Source: Dehalococcoidia bacterium (lineage in GTDB: Bacteria; Chloroflexota; Dehalococcoidia; Lucifugimonadales; JAGWBF01). From it: a stretch of DNA of 8,314 nt. The position numbers and the translations under genes were made by a program. Each line of letters starts with the position of its first letter. Position 1 is the first letter of the stretch. Positions 1 to 5,404 of the stretch are shown piece after piece. A model generated the notes under the pieces. It searched no databases. It worked only from the letters and a program-made list of their open reading frames with translations, and had not been told where the DNA came from. The stretch covers positions 1 to 8,314 of the forward strand of contig JAGWBG010000045.1 of NCBI GenBank assembly GCA_021296015.1. Reading direction: 5' to 3'.

Positions 1-221
1 TACCTACCACCCCTGCTTGCCTGATCGTTGCGCTTGTACGTCACCAGGTCTGCCCTGCCCTTTGCAATCAGACCACGTTGTGCCACTATCATCTCTCCGT
101 CTTCGGTGAAGCACGAGGCATAGTCTTCGGGAGCGCCCGAATCGCTGCTCAGGTTGTAGAATGCGTAGAGGTTATGTATCTCTGCGTAGTCCAGTGCCGA
201 CAGCCCTTCCGATTCAGTCAT
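1..221 (-). CDS. NTF2/SnoaL-like protein, N-terminal part (cut by window edge)
   Basis: Reading leftward from the ATG at 221-219 gives 73 uninterrupted codons to the window edge, beginning MTESEGLSALDYAEIHNLYA. The pattern of an early helix with IHNLYAFYN, then an acidic/Ser turn, then DYASCFTEDGEMIV is the usual opening of SnoaL-like/NTF2-like alpha+beta-cone proteins, where the last stretch is the first strand after 'Y...lFteDg'. Family members are often 130-160 residues, so about half is missing. Some are dehydratases, isomerases or dioxygenase small subunits and many are uncharacterised; none of these roles can be chosen from this fragment. GGAAAGG at 237-231 lies 9 nt before the chosen ATG. 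The ATG at 228-226 is out of frame, hits a stop after four codons and is too close to that site. Family call moderate, existence of the gene strong. Confidence 0.72.
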   Translation of the reverse strand, partial: MTESEGLSALDYAEIHNLYAFYNLSSDSGAPEDYASCFTEDGEMIVAQRGLIAKGRADLVTYKRNDQASRGGR

Positions 222-230
222 GGTGCATAT

Positions 231-237
231 CCTTTCC
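231..237 (-). promoter_or_regulatory. Ribosome binding site of the NTF2-like gene
   Basis: GGAAAGG on the minus strand, 9 nt before the ATG at 221. It selects that start over the nearby ATG at 228, which would leave only 2 nt. Confidence 0.55.
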
Positions 238-334
238 ATAGTGGAGTGATGGGTGAAAGCGACGGCTCCTGTGCTCCCCCCATAGTGCTACCGGTTGGCA
301 GTCACGTGGAACGGCCTGAAGGTCCCCTGTGGAC

Positions 335-363
335 AGTGTAAAGTTTCCGACGATAGTATGCAA
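335..363 (-). promoter_or_regulatory. Possible promoter for the NTF2-like gene
   Basis: On the minus strand TTGCAT (363-358) and TACACT (340-335) are separated by 17 nt. Each matches the sigma70-type consensus at four of six positions. The expected leader to the ATG at 221 is about 105 nt. This is a pattern match only. Confidence 0.3.
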
Positions 364-381
364 GACCGACACATCCCGAAG

Positions 382-409
382 TTGACAGGCACTCAAGCCC
401 TGTTATATG
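382..409 (+). promoter_or_regulatory. Likely promoter of the DLH-DUF6295 unit
   Basis: A perfect -35 box TTGACA (382-387) is followed after 16 nt by TATATG (404-409). The -10 is preceded by TG plus one base (401-403), an extended -10 arrangement. Transcription would begin near 415-417, leaving a leader of about 70 nt before the ATG at 489. It lies in a divergent intergenic region (222-488), where a promoter is expected. Confidence 0.5.
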
Positions 410-488
410 CTCACCCGGTCCAGAGTTGCGGTCACTTTAACTGGCTTCGACGGACAAAATCCTATCTACCAGAGGGGGCTGGAGCGCA

Positions 489-1256
489 ATGTACGAAGGC
501 ATGATAGCGGAAACCACAACTATGCGCGGTCATGGTGGAGATGACATCATGGCTTATCTCGCTCGACCGTTGGGAGCAGGTCCGTTTCCGGGAGTCGTTC
601 TCATCCATCATGCGCCCGGTTGGGACGAGTGGTACAGGGAGGCCACACGTAAGTTTGCCCATCATGGATACGCCGCCATCTCCCCAAACCTTTATCACCG
701 GGAGGGGCCGGGAAGCCCGGATGACGTGGCTGCCAAGGTCCGTGCTGCCGGGGGTGTCCCAGACGACCAAGTTATAGGCGACGTGGAAGGGGCGATGCGG
801 TATCTGCGGGCCTTGCCTTACCACAATGGCAAGGTCGGCGTCATCGGCACCTGTTCCGGTGGGCGACAGACCTACCTGGTGGCCTGTCGGGGCAAGGGCG
901 TTGATGCTGCCGTGGACTGTTGGGGTGGGAGAGTAGTGATGTCCCAGCAAGAGCTCAATCCCAGGCAGCCCGTGGCCCCCATTGACTACACCAAGGACTT
1001 GTCCTGCCCGCTGCTGGGGCTTTTTGGGGAAGAGGACCAGAGTCCGACGCCTGAGCAGGTTGCGCTCCATGAGGAGGAGCTCAAGAAACACGGCAAGACT
1101 TACGAGTTCCACATGTATAGCAACGCCGGCCACGGCTTCTTCTACTACGACCGGCCCAACTACCGCATAGAGCAGGCACTGGATGGGTGGAATAAGGTGT
1201 TTGCCTTCTTCGAGAAGCACCTTAGCGTGCCATCCGGAGCAGGCGCAGGAGTGTAA
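489..1256 (+). CDS. Dienelactone hydrolase family alpha/beta-hydrolase
   Basis: 255 residues, the usual size for dienelactone hydrolases (DLH, about 230-260). These cytoplasmic enzymes open lactones or cyclic enol esters, classically dienelactone to maleylacetate in chloroaromatic breakdown. Visible features are an early strand and loop PGVVLIHHAPG (residues 34-44), the nucleophile elbow GTCSGG with Cys122, the acid Asp183 in GEEDQSP, and His215 in NAGHGFF. These form the Cys-Asp-His triad of true DLH-type members, whereas many relatives carry Ser. Start: the ATG at 489 has GGAG at 481-484 with a short 4-nt spacer; Met5 (501) is a possible alternative. The stop lies 3 nt before the next ATG, so the two genes are almost certainly co-transcribed and translationally coupled. 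Fold and triad are certain; the substrate is unknown, since many genomic DLH homologues do not act on dienelactone. Confidence 0.93.
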   Translation: MYEGMIAETTTMRGHGGDDIMAYLARPLGAGPFPGVVLIHHAPGWDEWYREATRKFAHHGYAAISPNLYHREGPGSPDDVAAKVRAAGGVPDDQVIGDVEGAMRYLRALPYHNGKVGVIGTCSGGRQTYLVACRGKGVDAAVDCWGGRVVMSQQELNPRQPVAPIDYTKDLSCPLLGLFGEEDQSPTPEQVALHEEELKKHGKTYEFHMYSNAGHGFFYYDRPNYRIEQALDGWNKVFAFFEKHLSVPSGAGAGV

Positions 1257-1259
1257 GCG

Positions 1260-1553
1260 ATGTGCACGTGGATTGTAGAAAAAGCGGACATATCAGGCAG
1301 TGCCAAGGGACCCAATGGCTGGTTCCCCGTAACCCGAGCCAACGTGTGCTACGACCACCCCAGCCACGCTTTCCTGGAGCACAGCCTTAACATTGACTTC
1401 GTCAACGAGGAGTTGGGGACTGGAGCGCGGGTCGCCGTGGAGATGAGCGCCGAGTCGGCCCGTTCGCTGGTCCGGGCAATCCTTGCCGCCCTTGAGACCG
1501 GCGATGGCCAGCACCAGCCTGGCTACAGCCTCAGCGGGGCAAGCGCAGATTAG
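1260..1553 (+). CDS. Small conserved protein, DUF6295-like
   Basis: 97 residues with no signal peptide or membrane segment. The protein starts MCTWIVEKADISGSAKGPNG and continues GWFPVTRANVCYDHP (20-34), then LEHSLNIDFVNE (39-50), then RVAVEMSAESARSLVRAILAALE (57-79), the last being an amphipathic helix. I recall this pattern as the family of unknown function DUF6295; that is memory and was not searched. Cys2, Cys30, His33, His36 and His41 could bind metal or take part in catalysis, but nothing proves it. The start is well supported: AGGAG at 1247-1251 inside the end of the hydrolase gene sits 8 nt before the ATG, and the gene begins 3 nt after the hydrolase stop. The last 17 residues are Gly/Ser/Ala-rich and probably disordered. 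A function linked to the hydrolase is an inference from coupling only. Confidence 0.85.
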   Translation: MCTWIVEKADISGSAKGPNGWFPVTRANVCYDHPSHAFLEHSLNIDFVNEELGTGARVAVEMSAESARSLVRAILAALETGDGQHQPGYSLSGASAD

Positions 1554-1623
1554 GAGACCTTGGAACGACTGCGACCTCAAGGCTCAGTCCCATGTCACTC
1601 TGAACTAGGCGCACCTACTGTCA

Positions 1624-1652
1624 TTCCTCATCCGCCCACGGCGGATGAGGAA
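1624..1652. repeat. Perfect 13-bp inverted repeat (hairpin)
   Basis: TTCCTCATCCGCC (1624-1636), loop CAC, then GGCGGATGAGGAA (1640-1652): 13 of 13 pairs. It lies 70 nt after the stop of the DUF6295-like gene and could serve as a 3' stem for that message. It has no T-run on either strand, so it does not look like a classical intrinsic terminator. Confidence 0.8.
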
Positions 1653-1713
1653 CCTGAATGGGTTGCCATTCGGGCCGCTCTGTTGTGGGGGCCTCTAGGA
1701 AAGCTCTGAAAAA

Positions 1714-1827
1714 CGTCATTTCGACGCAGCCTGCCCCGTACTCGATACGGGACAGGAATCCAGAAATTTGTAGAGTCTGGATACTGGCCCTCCTCGGCGA
1801 GTTTTCGACTTCCGCCAGTATGACGAC
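1714..1827. repeat. Dispersed inverted-repeat element, copy A
   Basis: The element starts CGTCAT (1714-1719) and ends with the inverted copy ATGACG (1820-1825). It contains two internal stems: CCCGTA/TACGGG (1735-1740 with 1746-1751), extendable outward by CCTG/CAGG past one mismatch, and ATACTGGC/GCCAGTAT (1781-1788 with 1814-1821). Its right half (1776-1827) matches 5053-5104 at 44 of 52 positions with no gap. It codes for nothing credible. The small size, terminal inverted repeats and foldability resemble REP- or MITE-type non-autonomous elements. Confidence 0.75.
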
Positions 1828-1870
1828 AGGTTGCCAGGTCGCCCTTTCCGACTTATTCAGAGTTCTTTAG

Positions 1871-1891
1871 ATTCCTCGCTGCGCTCGGAAT
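1871..1891. repeat. Short imperfect dyad in the lactonase leader
   Basis: ATTCC (1871-1875) and GGAAT (1887-1891) flank CTGCGC-type bases, followed by GACAATGAGG. Comparable 'ATTCC...GGAATGACA' fragments are widespread in intergenic DNA of many bacteria as far as I recall. It ends about 30 nt before the ribosome binding site of the next gene. Confidence 0.4.
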
Positions 1892-1921
1892 GACAATGAG
1901 GTATGCAAAGGTCTCATCATC

Positions 1922-1928
1922 AGGAGGT
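1922..1928 (+). promoter_or_regulatory. Strong ribosome binding site fixing the lactonase start
   Basis: AGGAGGT, close to a perfect anti-16S match, ends 6 nt before the ATG at 1935. It decides against the in-frame ATG at 1890, which lies inside repeat-like DNA and has no such site. Confidence 0.85.
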
Positions 1929-1934
1929 ATTGTA

Positions 1935-2837
1935 ATGAACGACGAACTATCTACCATTCTGGACGGGCAGCCCGAGCGTATAGCCACGGGGTTCGTATTC
2001 ACGGAAGGTCCACTCTGGCACCCTGATAGCTTCCTGTACTTTGTGGACATAAGAAGGAGCCATCTCCTCCGGTGGGTCCCGGGCCGCCAGGTGGAGGTGT
2101 TGAGAGAGAACACCAATGAAGGCAATGGGCTGACCTTTGACCTTCAGGGGCGGCTGCTCATGTGTGAGGGAGGCAATCGCCGGGTGACTCGCACCGAGAA
2201 GGACGGGACCGTAACCGTCCTGGCCGACGGATGGGACGGCAAACGGCTGAACCGGCCAAATGACGTAGTGGGCCGCTCCGATGGCAGCATCTATTTCACC
2301 GACCCCCAGGGGAGGGTTCCCCAGGAGGAGCGGGAGATTGGCTTCTCAGGCGTCTTCCGAGTTGGGCCGGATGGTCAGGTTAATCTGGCCACGGACGAGT
2401 GCGAGTATCCCAACGGGCTGGCTTTCTCCCCTGATGAGGCTATCCTCTACGTTGCCATCAGCCGCCTGGACGAGAGATGCCTGGGAGAAGAGGAGAGTAA
2501 CGAGGTCTGTACCCATCGGCGCATCAGGGCCTTTGACGTGGCCCCGGATGGCTCCCTGAGCAACAACCGGATTTTCGCGGATATGTCCTCCGCGGAAACG
2601 GGTGTGCCCGACGGCATGAAGGTGGACATGGAGGGGCGGGTGTTCTGCACCGGAAACGGCGGCACGTGTGTATTCGACAAAGATGGCCGTCAACTGGGGA
2701 CTATCCGCACGGATGAAGTCCCGGCCAACTGTGCCTTTGGCGGCTCCGACCTGCGCACCCTTTTCCTCACCGCCCGGACTTCCCTTTACAGTGTTCGAGT
2801 CAAATCGCCCGGAGTCGCGGTCCCCAGGGCCGCGTGA
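1935..2837 (+). CDS. SMP-30/gluconolactonase-family lactonase
   Basis: 300 residues from the ATG with the strong AGGAGGT site; the family is about 290-310. SMP-30/regucalcin/gluconolactonase proteins are six-bladed beta-propellers that hydrolyse sugar or other lactones using one bound divalent metal (Ca2+ or Zn2+). The metal and substrate positions are all recognisable: Glu24 in FTEGPLWHP, Asn109 in NRPNDVV, Asn160 in YPNGLAFSPD and Asp226 in GVPDGMKVD. These correspond to the Glu, Asn, Asn and Asp of characterised members. Repeated 'DGSIYFTDP', 'EGRVFCTG' and 'GRLLMCEGG' strands are the propeller blades. There is no signal peptide, so it is cytoplasmic. The gene stands behind a repeat-rich spacer and 120 nt before the exchanger gene on the same strand; co-transcription is possible but not shown. 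The fold and hydrolase class are secure. The substrate is not: gluconolactone, another aldonolactone or a phosphotriester-like compound are all possible. Confidence 0.93.
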   Translation: MNDELSTILDGQPERIATGFVFTEGPLWHPDSFLYFVDIRRSHLLRWVPGRQVEVLRENTNEGNGLTFDLQGRLLMCEGGNRRVTRTEKDGTVTVLADGWDGKRLNRPNDVVGRSDGSIYFTDPQGRVPQEEREIGFSGVFRVGPDGQVNLATDECEYPNGLAFSPDEAILYVAISRLDERCLGEEESNEVCTHRRIRAFDVAPDGSLSNNRIFADMSSAETGVPDGMKVDMEGRVFCTGNGGTCVFDKDGRQLGTIRTDEVPANCAFGGSDLRTLFLTARTSLYSVRVKSPGVAVPRAA

Positions 2838-2957
2838 CGAGCCGCACATACACGGTGAGGAAAAGTTCAAGGGGCTGTAGCGGTTTTATGACGGTAAAGC
2901 CTTCGTTCCGGCTTCAAGAAGGGCGTTCATATGAGATGATATGCCGCTGAATGATTT

Positions 2958-3971
2958 ATGAGCAGCGATTTGTTACAGGCGTTACTTCTGTTTGCAGGTA
3001 GCGCCGTCCTGATTATATTCAGCGGAGCGTACCTGGCGAGGTATGGGGACGCTCTGGCCGAACTGATGGGTTGGGGACGACTATGGGTCGGTACAATTCT
3101 GATAGCCTCTGCCACTTCTCTGCCTGAGCTGATAACCAATATCGCTGCTGCGAGCAGGGACCAGCCGGGACTGGTCGGGGGCAACATCCTGGGGTCCAAC
3201 ATGGCCAACATGTTTGTCCTGGCGATGGTGGCCTTGATTTGGGGTGGTGGAGCGCAGTTCTTTCGACACTCGTCGGCCCCGCAGCATAGGTTCCTGTGTG
3301 CTACGGCCATCCTGCTGACCAGCATTGCGCTTGTATTGGGGTACTTTCACATGGGCATATCCCTTCTGAGCGTGGGGCTGGCGTCGGTGCTGATTTTCGC
3401 ATTGTACCTGATGGGGATGCGCCTGATATATAAGAGCCTGCCCAGAGGGACGGCGAAGGCAGTGGCAGGCCCTCGGGCTGACGGACTCCCAAGCCTGCGG
3501 AAGGCCTGGATATTCTTCGGACTCGCATCCCTGGGAGTGATAATAGCCGCACCGACCTTGGTTTTCAGCGTGGAAGAAATTGCCGAGATTACCGGGCTGT
3601 CAGTCAGTTTTCTGGGGGTTGTGGCGGTAGCGCTGGTAACCTCAATGCCTGAGGCCTCAACCACCATCGCCGCGATCCGCCTGGGTGCCGTAGAATTGGG
3701 CATTGGGAACATCTATGGAAGCTGTGCTTTCAATATATTTATACTCGCCGTAGTGGACCCCTTTTATCGTCAGGGTGTCGTAGTAGAGAGGCTGGGGAGC
3801 GAGAATCTGGCTGCCGGTCTTATGGCGCTCTTTCTTATGGTACTAGGCTTGCACCAGATAGCGCTGCGAGGCAGCAGCCAGTATCTGCCTGCGGTGCCCG
3901 TCTTGGTCGGAATAGTTCTCATGTACGGCGGAGGCCTCTACATGGTCTACGAACTTGGGCAAAAGGCTTGA
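2958..3971 (+). CDS. CaCA-superfamily Na+(cation)/Ca2+ exchanger, divergent second alpha repeat
   Basis: 337 residues, about ten hydrophobic segments, an inner-membrane antiporter of the YrbG/NCX type (usual length 310-350). Two inverted-topology alpha repeats are visible. Alpha-1 has SATSLPEL (51-58, Glu57) and GNILGSNMAN (75-84). Alpha-2 has LVTSMPEA (226-233, Glu232) and GNIYGSCAFN (250-259). The two TSxPE glutamates are the ion-binding acids known from NCX_Mj. Between the halves is a polar, positively charged loop (about 158-182). In alpha-2 the usual GSN is GSC (Cys256), and position 259 is Asn where NCX_Mj has Asp240, so the ion preference may differ from classical Na+/Ca2+ exchange. 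An in-frame TGA at 2952-2954 rules out any longer start. No good ribosome binding site precedes the ATG, which is unusual for this window. A calcium- or cation-extrusion role is inferred from the family. Confidence 0.9.
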   Translation: MSSDLLQALLLFAGSAVLIIFSGAYLARYGDALAELMGWGRLWVGTILIASATSLPELITNIAAASRDQPGLVGGNILGSNMANMFVLAMVALIWGGGAQFFRHSSAPQHRFLCATAILLTSIALVLGYFHMGISLLSVGLASVLIFALYLMGMRLIYKSLPRGTAKAVAGPRADGLPSLRKAWIFFGLASLGVIIAAPTLVFSVEEIAEITGLSVSFLGVVAVALVTSMPEASTTIAAIRLGAVELGIGNIYGSCAFNIFILAVVDPFYRQGVVVERLGSENLAAGLMALFLMVLGLHQIALRGSSQYLPAVPVLVGIVLMYGGGLYMVYELGQKA

Positions 3972-4108
3972 TGCCACGTGGGATGGTGGAACACTAAAAT
4001 GGCATGAGAAGGCTAGAATCTCCCCCGTACCTGCCTATCGGCAGACAGATCAAGTACGGGGCAAGGTCTGGGCTTGCCGAAGGGGTGAGGGAGCGTCAAA
4101 GAGGTTGG
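3972..4108. terminator. Convergent-gene spacer with nested hairpins
   Basis: The exchanger and SDR genes end toward each other here. One hairpin has outer arms CCCCGTAC (4023-4030) and GTACGGGG (4054-4061) around an inner CTGCC/GGCAG stem (4031-4035 with 4040-4044). A second, GGCAAG/CTTGCC (4060-4065 with 4073-4078), abuts it. The position suits a bidirectional transcription end. Neither stem is followed by a T-run, so termination activity is a guess. Confidence 0.35.
4030..4049. repeat. Short hairpin repeat, copy 1 of 2
   Basis: CCTGCCTATCGGCAGACAGA matches 5178-5197 at 17 of 20 positions. Each copy contains GGCAG pairing back to its 5' CTGC(C). It forms the inner arm of the hairpin between the convergent genes. 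Confidence 0.5.
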
Positions 4109-4885
4109 CTATATAATTGTCCAGCCGCCGTCGACGATGAGCAGGTGACCCGTGGTGGCCCCGGCAGACGGGCTCGCAAGGTAGATGGCTGCCCCTACCA
4201 GCTCCTCCGGCTCCATGCGCCGTCCCAGCGGCATGAGTACATCCATTTCACTCTGCACAACTTCAGGAGCACGTTGTTCGGCAGCCAGCATCCCGGGCGT
4301 GAGAGTTGGCCCCGGCCCTATGGCATTGACGGTAATTCCGTATTTTATCCACTCCAGGGCCAGGGAGCGAGTCAGATTGGCTACCCCGCCCTTACTGGCG
4401 CAGTATGGCGCTCGATCGTCCCTGGCGACGACGGCTAGCTGGGAGGCGATGTTGATAATACGCCCGCCACCCTGGTCTATCATGTGGCGGGCGGCTGCCT
4501 GAGCACAGAAAAAGACACCTTTCAGGTTGGTGTCAAGAACAAAATCCCAGTCCGCTTCCGTAACCTCAAGGGCTGGCTTGCGTATTCGGACACCGGCGTT
4601 GTTTACCAGGACGTCCAGCTTTCCAAAGTCGCGTGCCACCTGCCCAATGGCCCCCTGAATATTCTCCAAGTCCAGCGTATTCAGGGCGTAGGCCTCACTG
4701 TTGCGCCCCAGTCCCTTGATGGACTCCCGAGTTGTCCGGGCATCCGCTAGCCGCTCCTCCATATCGGAGACGGCCACGTCTGCCCCGGCTTCTGCCAGTC
4801 CGACGGCTATGGCCTTGCCGATGCCCCGTGCTGAGCCTGTAACCAGTGCGACCATGCCGTCTAAACTGAGGCCGGCGTAGGGCAT
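4109..4885 (-). CDS. Classical short-chain dehydrogenase/reductase (SDR)
   Basis: 258 residues from the ATG at 4885, typical of classical SDRs (about 250). These are cytoplasmic NAD(P)-dependent oxidoreductases acting on alcohol/ketone groups. The Rossmann glycine motif is TGSARGIG (16-23). Asp41 at the end of the second strand suggests NAD(H) over NADP(H). NNAG is at 95-98. The catalytic tetrad is complete: Asn120, Ser148 (NIASQ), Tyr161 and Lys165 (YCASK). A VDGGW ending (251-255) is the usual family C-terminus. Start: GGAGAG at 4899-4894 is 8 nt before this ATG. An in-frame GTG at 4894 would overlap that ribosome binding site, so the longer form is unlikely. The gene has its own promoter candidate just upstream. 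It resembles 3-oxoacyl-ACP reductase and gluconate/glucose dehydrogenase-like SDRs, but the substrate cannot be assigned from sequence. Confidence 0.95.
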   Translation of the reverse strand: MPYAGLSLDGMVALVTGSARGIGKAIAVGLAEAGADVAVSDMEERLADARTTRESIKGLGRNSEAYALNTLDLENIQGAIGQVARDFGKLDVLVNNAGVRIRKPALEVTEADWDFVLDTNLKGVFFCAQAAARHMIDQGGGRIINIASQLAVVARDDRAPYCASKGGVANLTRSLALEWIKYGITVNAIGPGPTLTPGMLAAEQRAPEVVQSEMDVLMPLGRRMEPEELVGAAIYLASPSAGATTGHLLIVDGGWTII

Positions 4886-4893
4886 GATTAGCA

Positions 4894-4899
4894 CTCTCC
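4894..4899 (-). promoter_or_regulatory. Ribosome binding site deciding the SDR start
   Basis: GGAGAG on the minus strand, 8 nt before the ATG at 4885. It overlaps the GTG at 4894 and so argues against that codon as the start. Confidence 0.65.
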
Positions 4900-4917
4900 A
4901 TTCCGAAGATTATCCCC

Positions 4918-4926
4918 ATTATACCA
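4918..4926 (-). promoter_or_regulatory. Extended -10 promoter of the SDR gene
   Basis: TGGTATAAT reads 4926 to 4918 on the minus strand: a perfect TATAAT with the TGn extension, which can function without a strong -35. No convincing -35 is seen 16-18 nt upstream. The predicted start near 4911 leaves a leader of about 26 nt that contains the ribosome binding site. Confidence 0.6.
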
Positions 4927-5012
4927 GAGGGGCCGACTTGACGGCATACCGACAAAACCCTTGCCCATCATTGCCATGAGGATACCTCTCCGGTCACATT
5001 TCCACCTCCAGC

Positions 5013-5104
5013 CGTCATTCCGGCCCTCGCCGGAATCTACCCCCACCCCAGCTCTGGATTCTGGCTCTCCCCGGCGAGCCTTCGACTTTCGCCAGAACGA
5101 CGAC
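5013..5104. repeat. Dispersed inverted-repeat element, copy B
   Basis: The element starts CGTCATTCCGGC and ends GACGAC, giving CGTC/GACG ends. Internal stems are ATTCCGGC/GCCGGAAT (5017-5024 with 5029-5036, loop CCTC) and TTCTGGC/GCCAGAA (5059-5065 with 5091-5097). The right half, 5053-5104, is 44/52 identical to 1776-1827. The left halves share CGTCATT and a later GAATC but differ in length and loop. It lies in the same orientation as copy A. Confidence 0.75.
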
Positions 5105-5177
5105 CCGTCTCAGGTGGGCAGGCGCGTACTCCCATTTATGGGCGGCAGCCCTTGTATCTGCCCTGCCCCCGGCCGTT

Positions 5178-5197
5178 CCTGCTTGTCGGCAGACAGG
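5178..5197. repeat. Short hairpin repeat, copy 2 of 2
   Basis: CCTGCTTGTCGGCAGACAGG, 17 of 20 identical to 4030-4049. CCTG and CAGG at its ends, with GC/GC further in, can pair. Confidence 0.45.
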
Positions 5198-5222
5198 AGT
5201 GGTAACAGGCCCTAGACCCTTT

Positions 5223-5235
5223 CCGCCTTCGGCGG
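5223..5235. repeat. Small GC hairpin
   Basis: CCGCC, loop TTC, GGCGG: five perfect G-C pairs. It lies upstream of both neighbouring genes and is not followed by T-rich DNA, so it is not a terminator for either. It is a possible repeat fragment. Confidence 0.35.
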
Positions 5236-5312
5236 GCCGGAGGCTGATTCAGGGCGACAATGAGAAGACCCTTAGACCCGATGCCGTATGATTAGGACGG
5301 ATATTGTGATAG

Positions 5313-5318
5313 TATAAT
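5313..5318 (+). promoter_or_regulatory. Possible -10 box for the PH-like membrane protein gene
   Basis: A perfect TATAAT in a locally AT-richer stretch. The region 16-18 nt upstream gives only poor -35 matches and there is no TGn extension. A start near 5325 would give a leader of about 80 nt to the TTG at 5405. Confidence 0.35.
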
Positions 5319-5404
5319 CCCATCAGTGGTCTTCAACATTGGCAGCCCATAGCTGGATACCCCTTTCGACCCAGTCCCAAAATATGATGCCGGTATAAAG
5401 AACG

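Larger units (their letters stand above)
1554..1934. other. Intergenic spacer with three repeat-type elements
   Basis: This 381-nt stretch holds no credible gene. It contains a perfect 13-bp hairpin (1624-1652), an inverted-repeat element with a second copy elsewhere in the window (1714-1827), and a short imperfect dyad ATTCC...GGAAT (1871-1891). A weak sigma70-like pair, TTGCCA (1831-1836) and TATTCA (1854-1859) with 17-nt spacing, is the best promoter candidate for the downstream lactonase, but its -10 matches at only three positions. Confidence 0.6.
4927..5312. other. Intergenic spacer between divergent SDR and PH-like genes
   Basis: No credible gene is seen. The stretch holds the second copy of the inverted-repeat element (5013-5104), the second copy of the CCTGC...GCAGACAGG hairpin (5178-5197), and a CCGCC-TTC-GGCGG hairpin (5223-5235). 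It also has two CCCT(T)AGACCC motifs near 5210 and 5271. It reads as accumulated repeat debris between two promoters. Confidence 0.55.

Noticed and set aside
462..1220. Long open frame antisense to the dienelactone hydrolase
   Set aside because: Its translation is low-complexity with no recognisable motif. The plus-strand frame carries a full catalytic triad and a coupled downstream gene, so this is a codon-bias shadow.
1658..1870. Small plus-strand open frame in the spacer before the lactonase
   Set aside because: It spans the dispersed repeat element, has no ribosome site, and its sequence reads as translated repeat.
1890..1934. Upstream ATG giving a 315-residue lactonase
   Set aside because: The 15 extra residues come from repeat DNA, and AGGAGGT sits 6 nt before the ATG at 1935.
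2346..2870. Antisense open frame across the SMP-30 lactonase
   Set aside because: No family features, and it fully overlaps a gene with all metal-site motifs.
2897..2914. AAGCC/GGCTT stem between lactonase and exchanger
   Set aside because: Five pairs around an 8-nt loop with no T-run is within chance expectation.
4961..5215. Small plus-strand open frame in the SDR/PH-like spacer
   Set aside because: It overlaps repeat copy B and the hairpin fragments. Its Pro/Ser/Arg-rich translation has no coding character.
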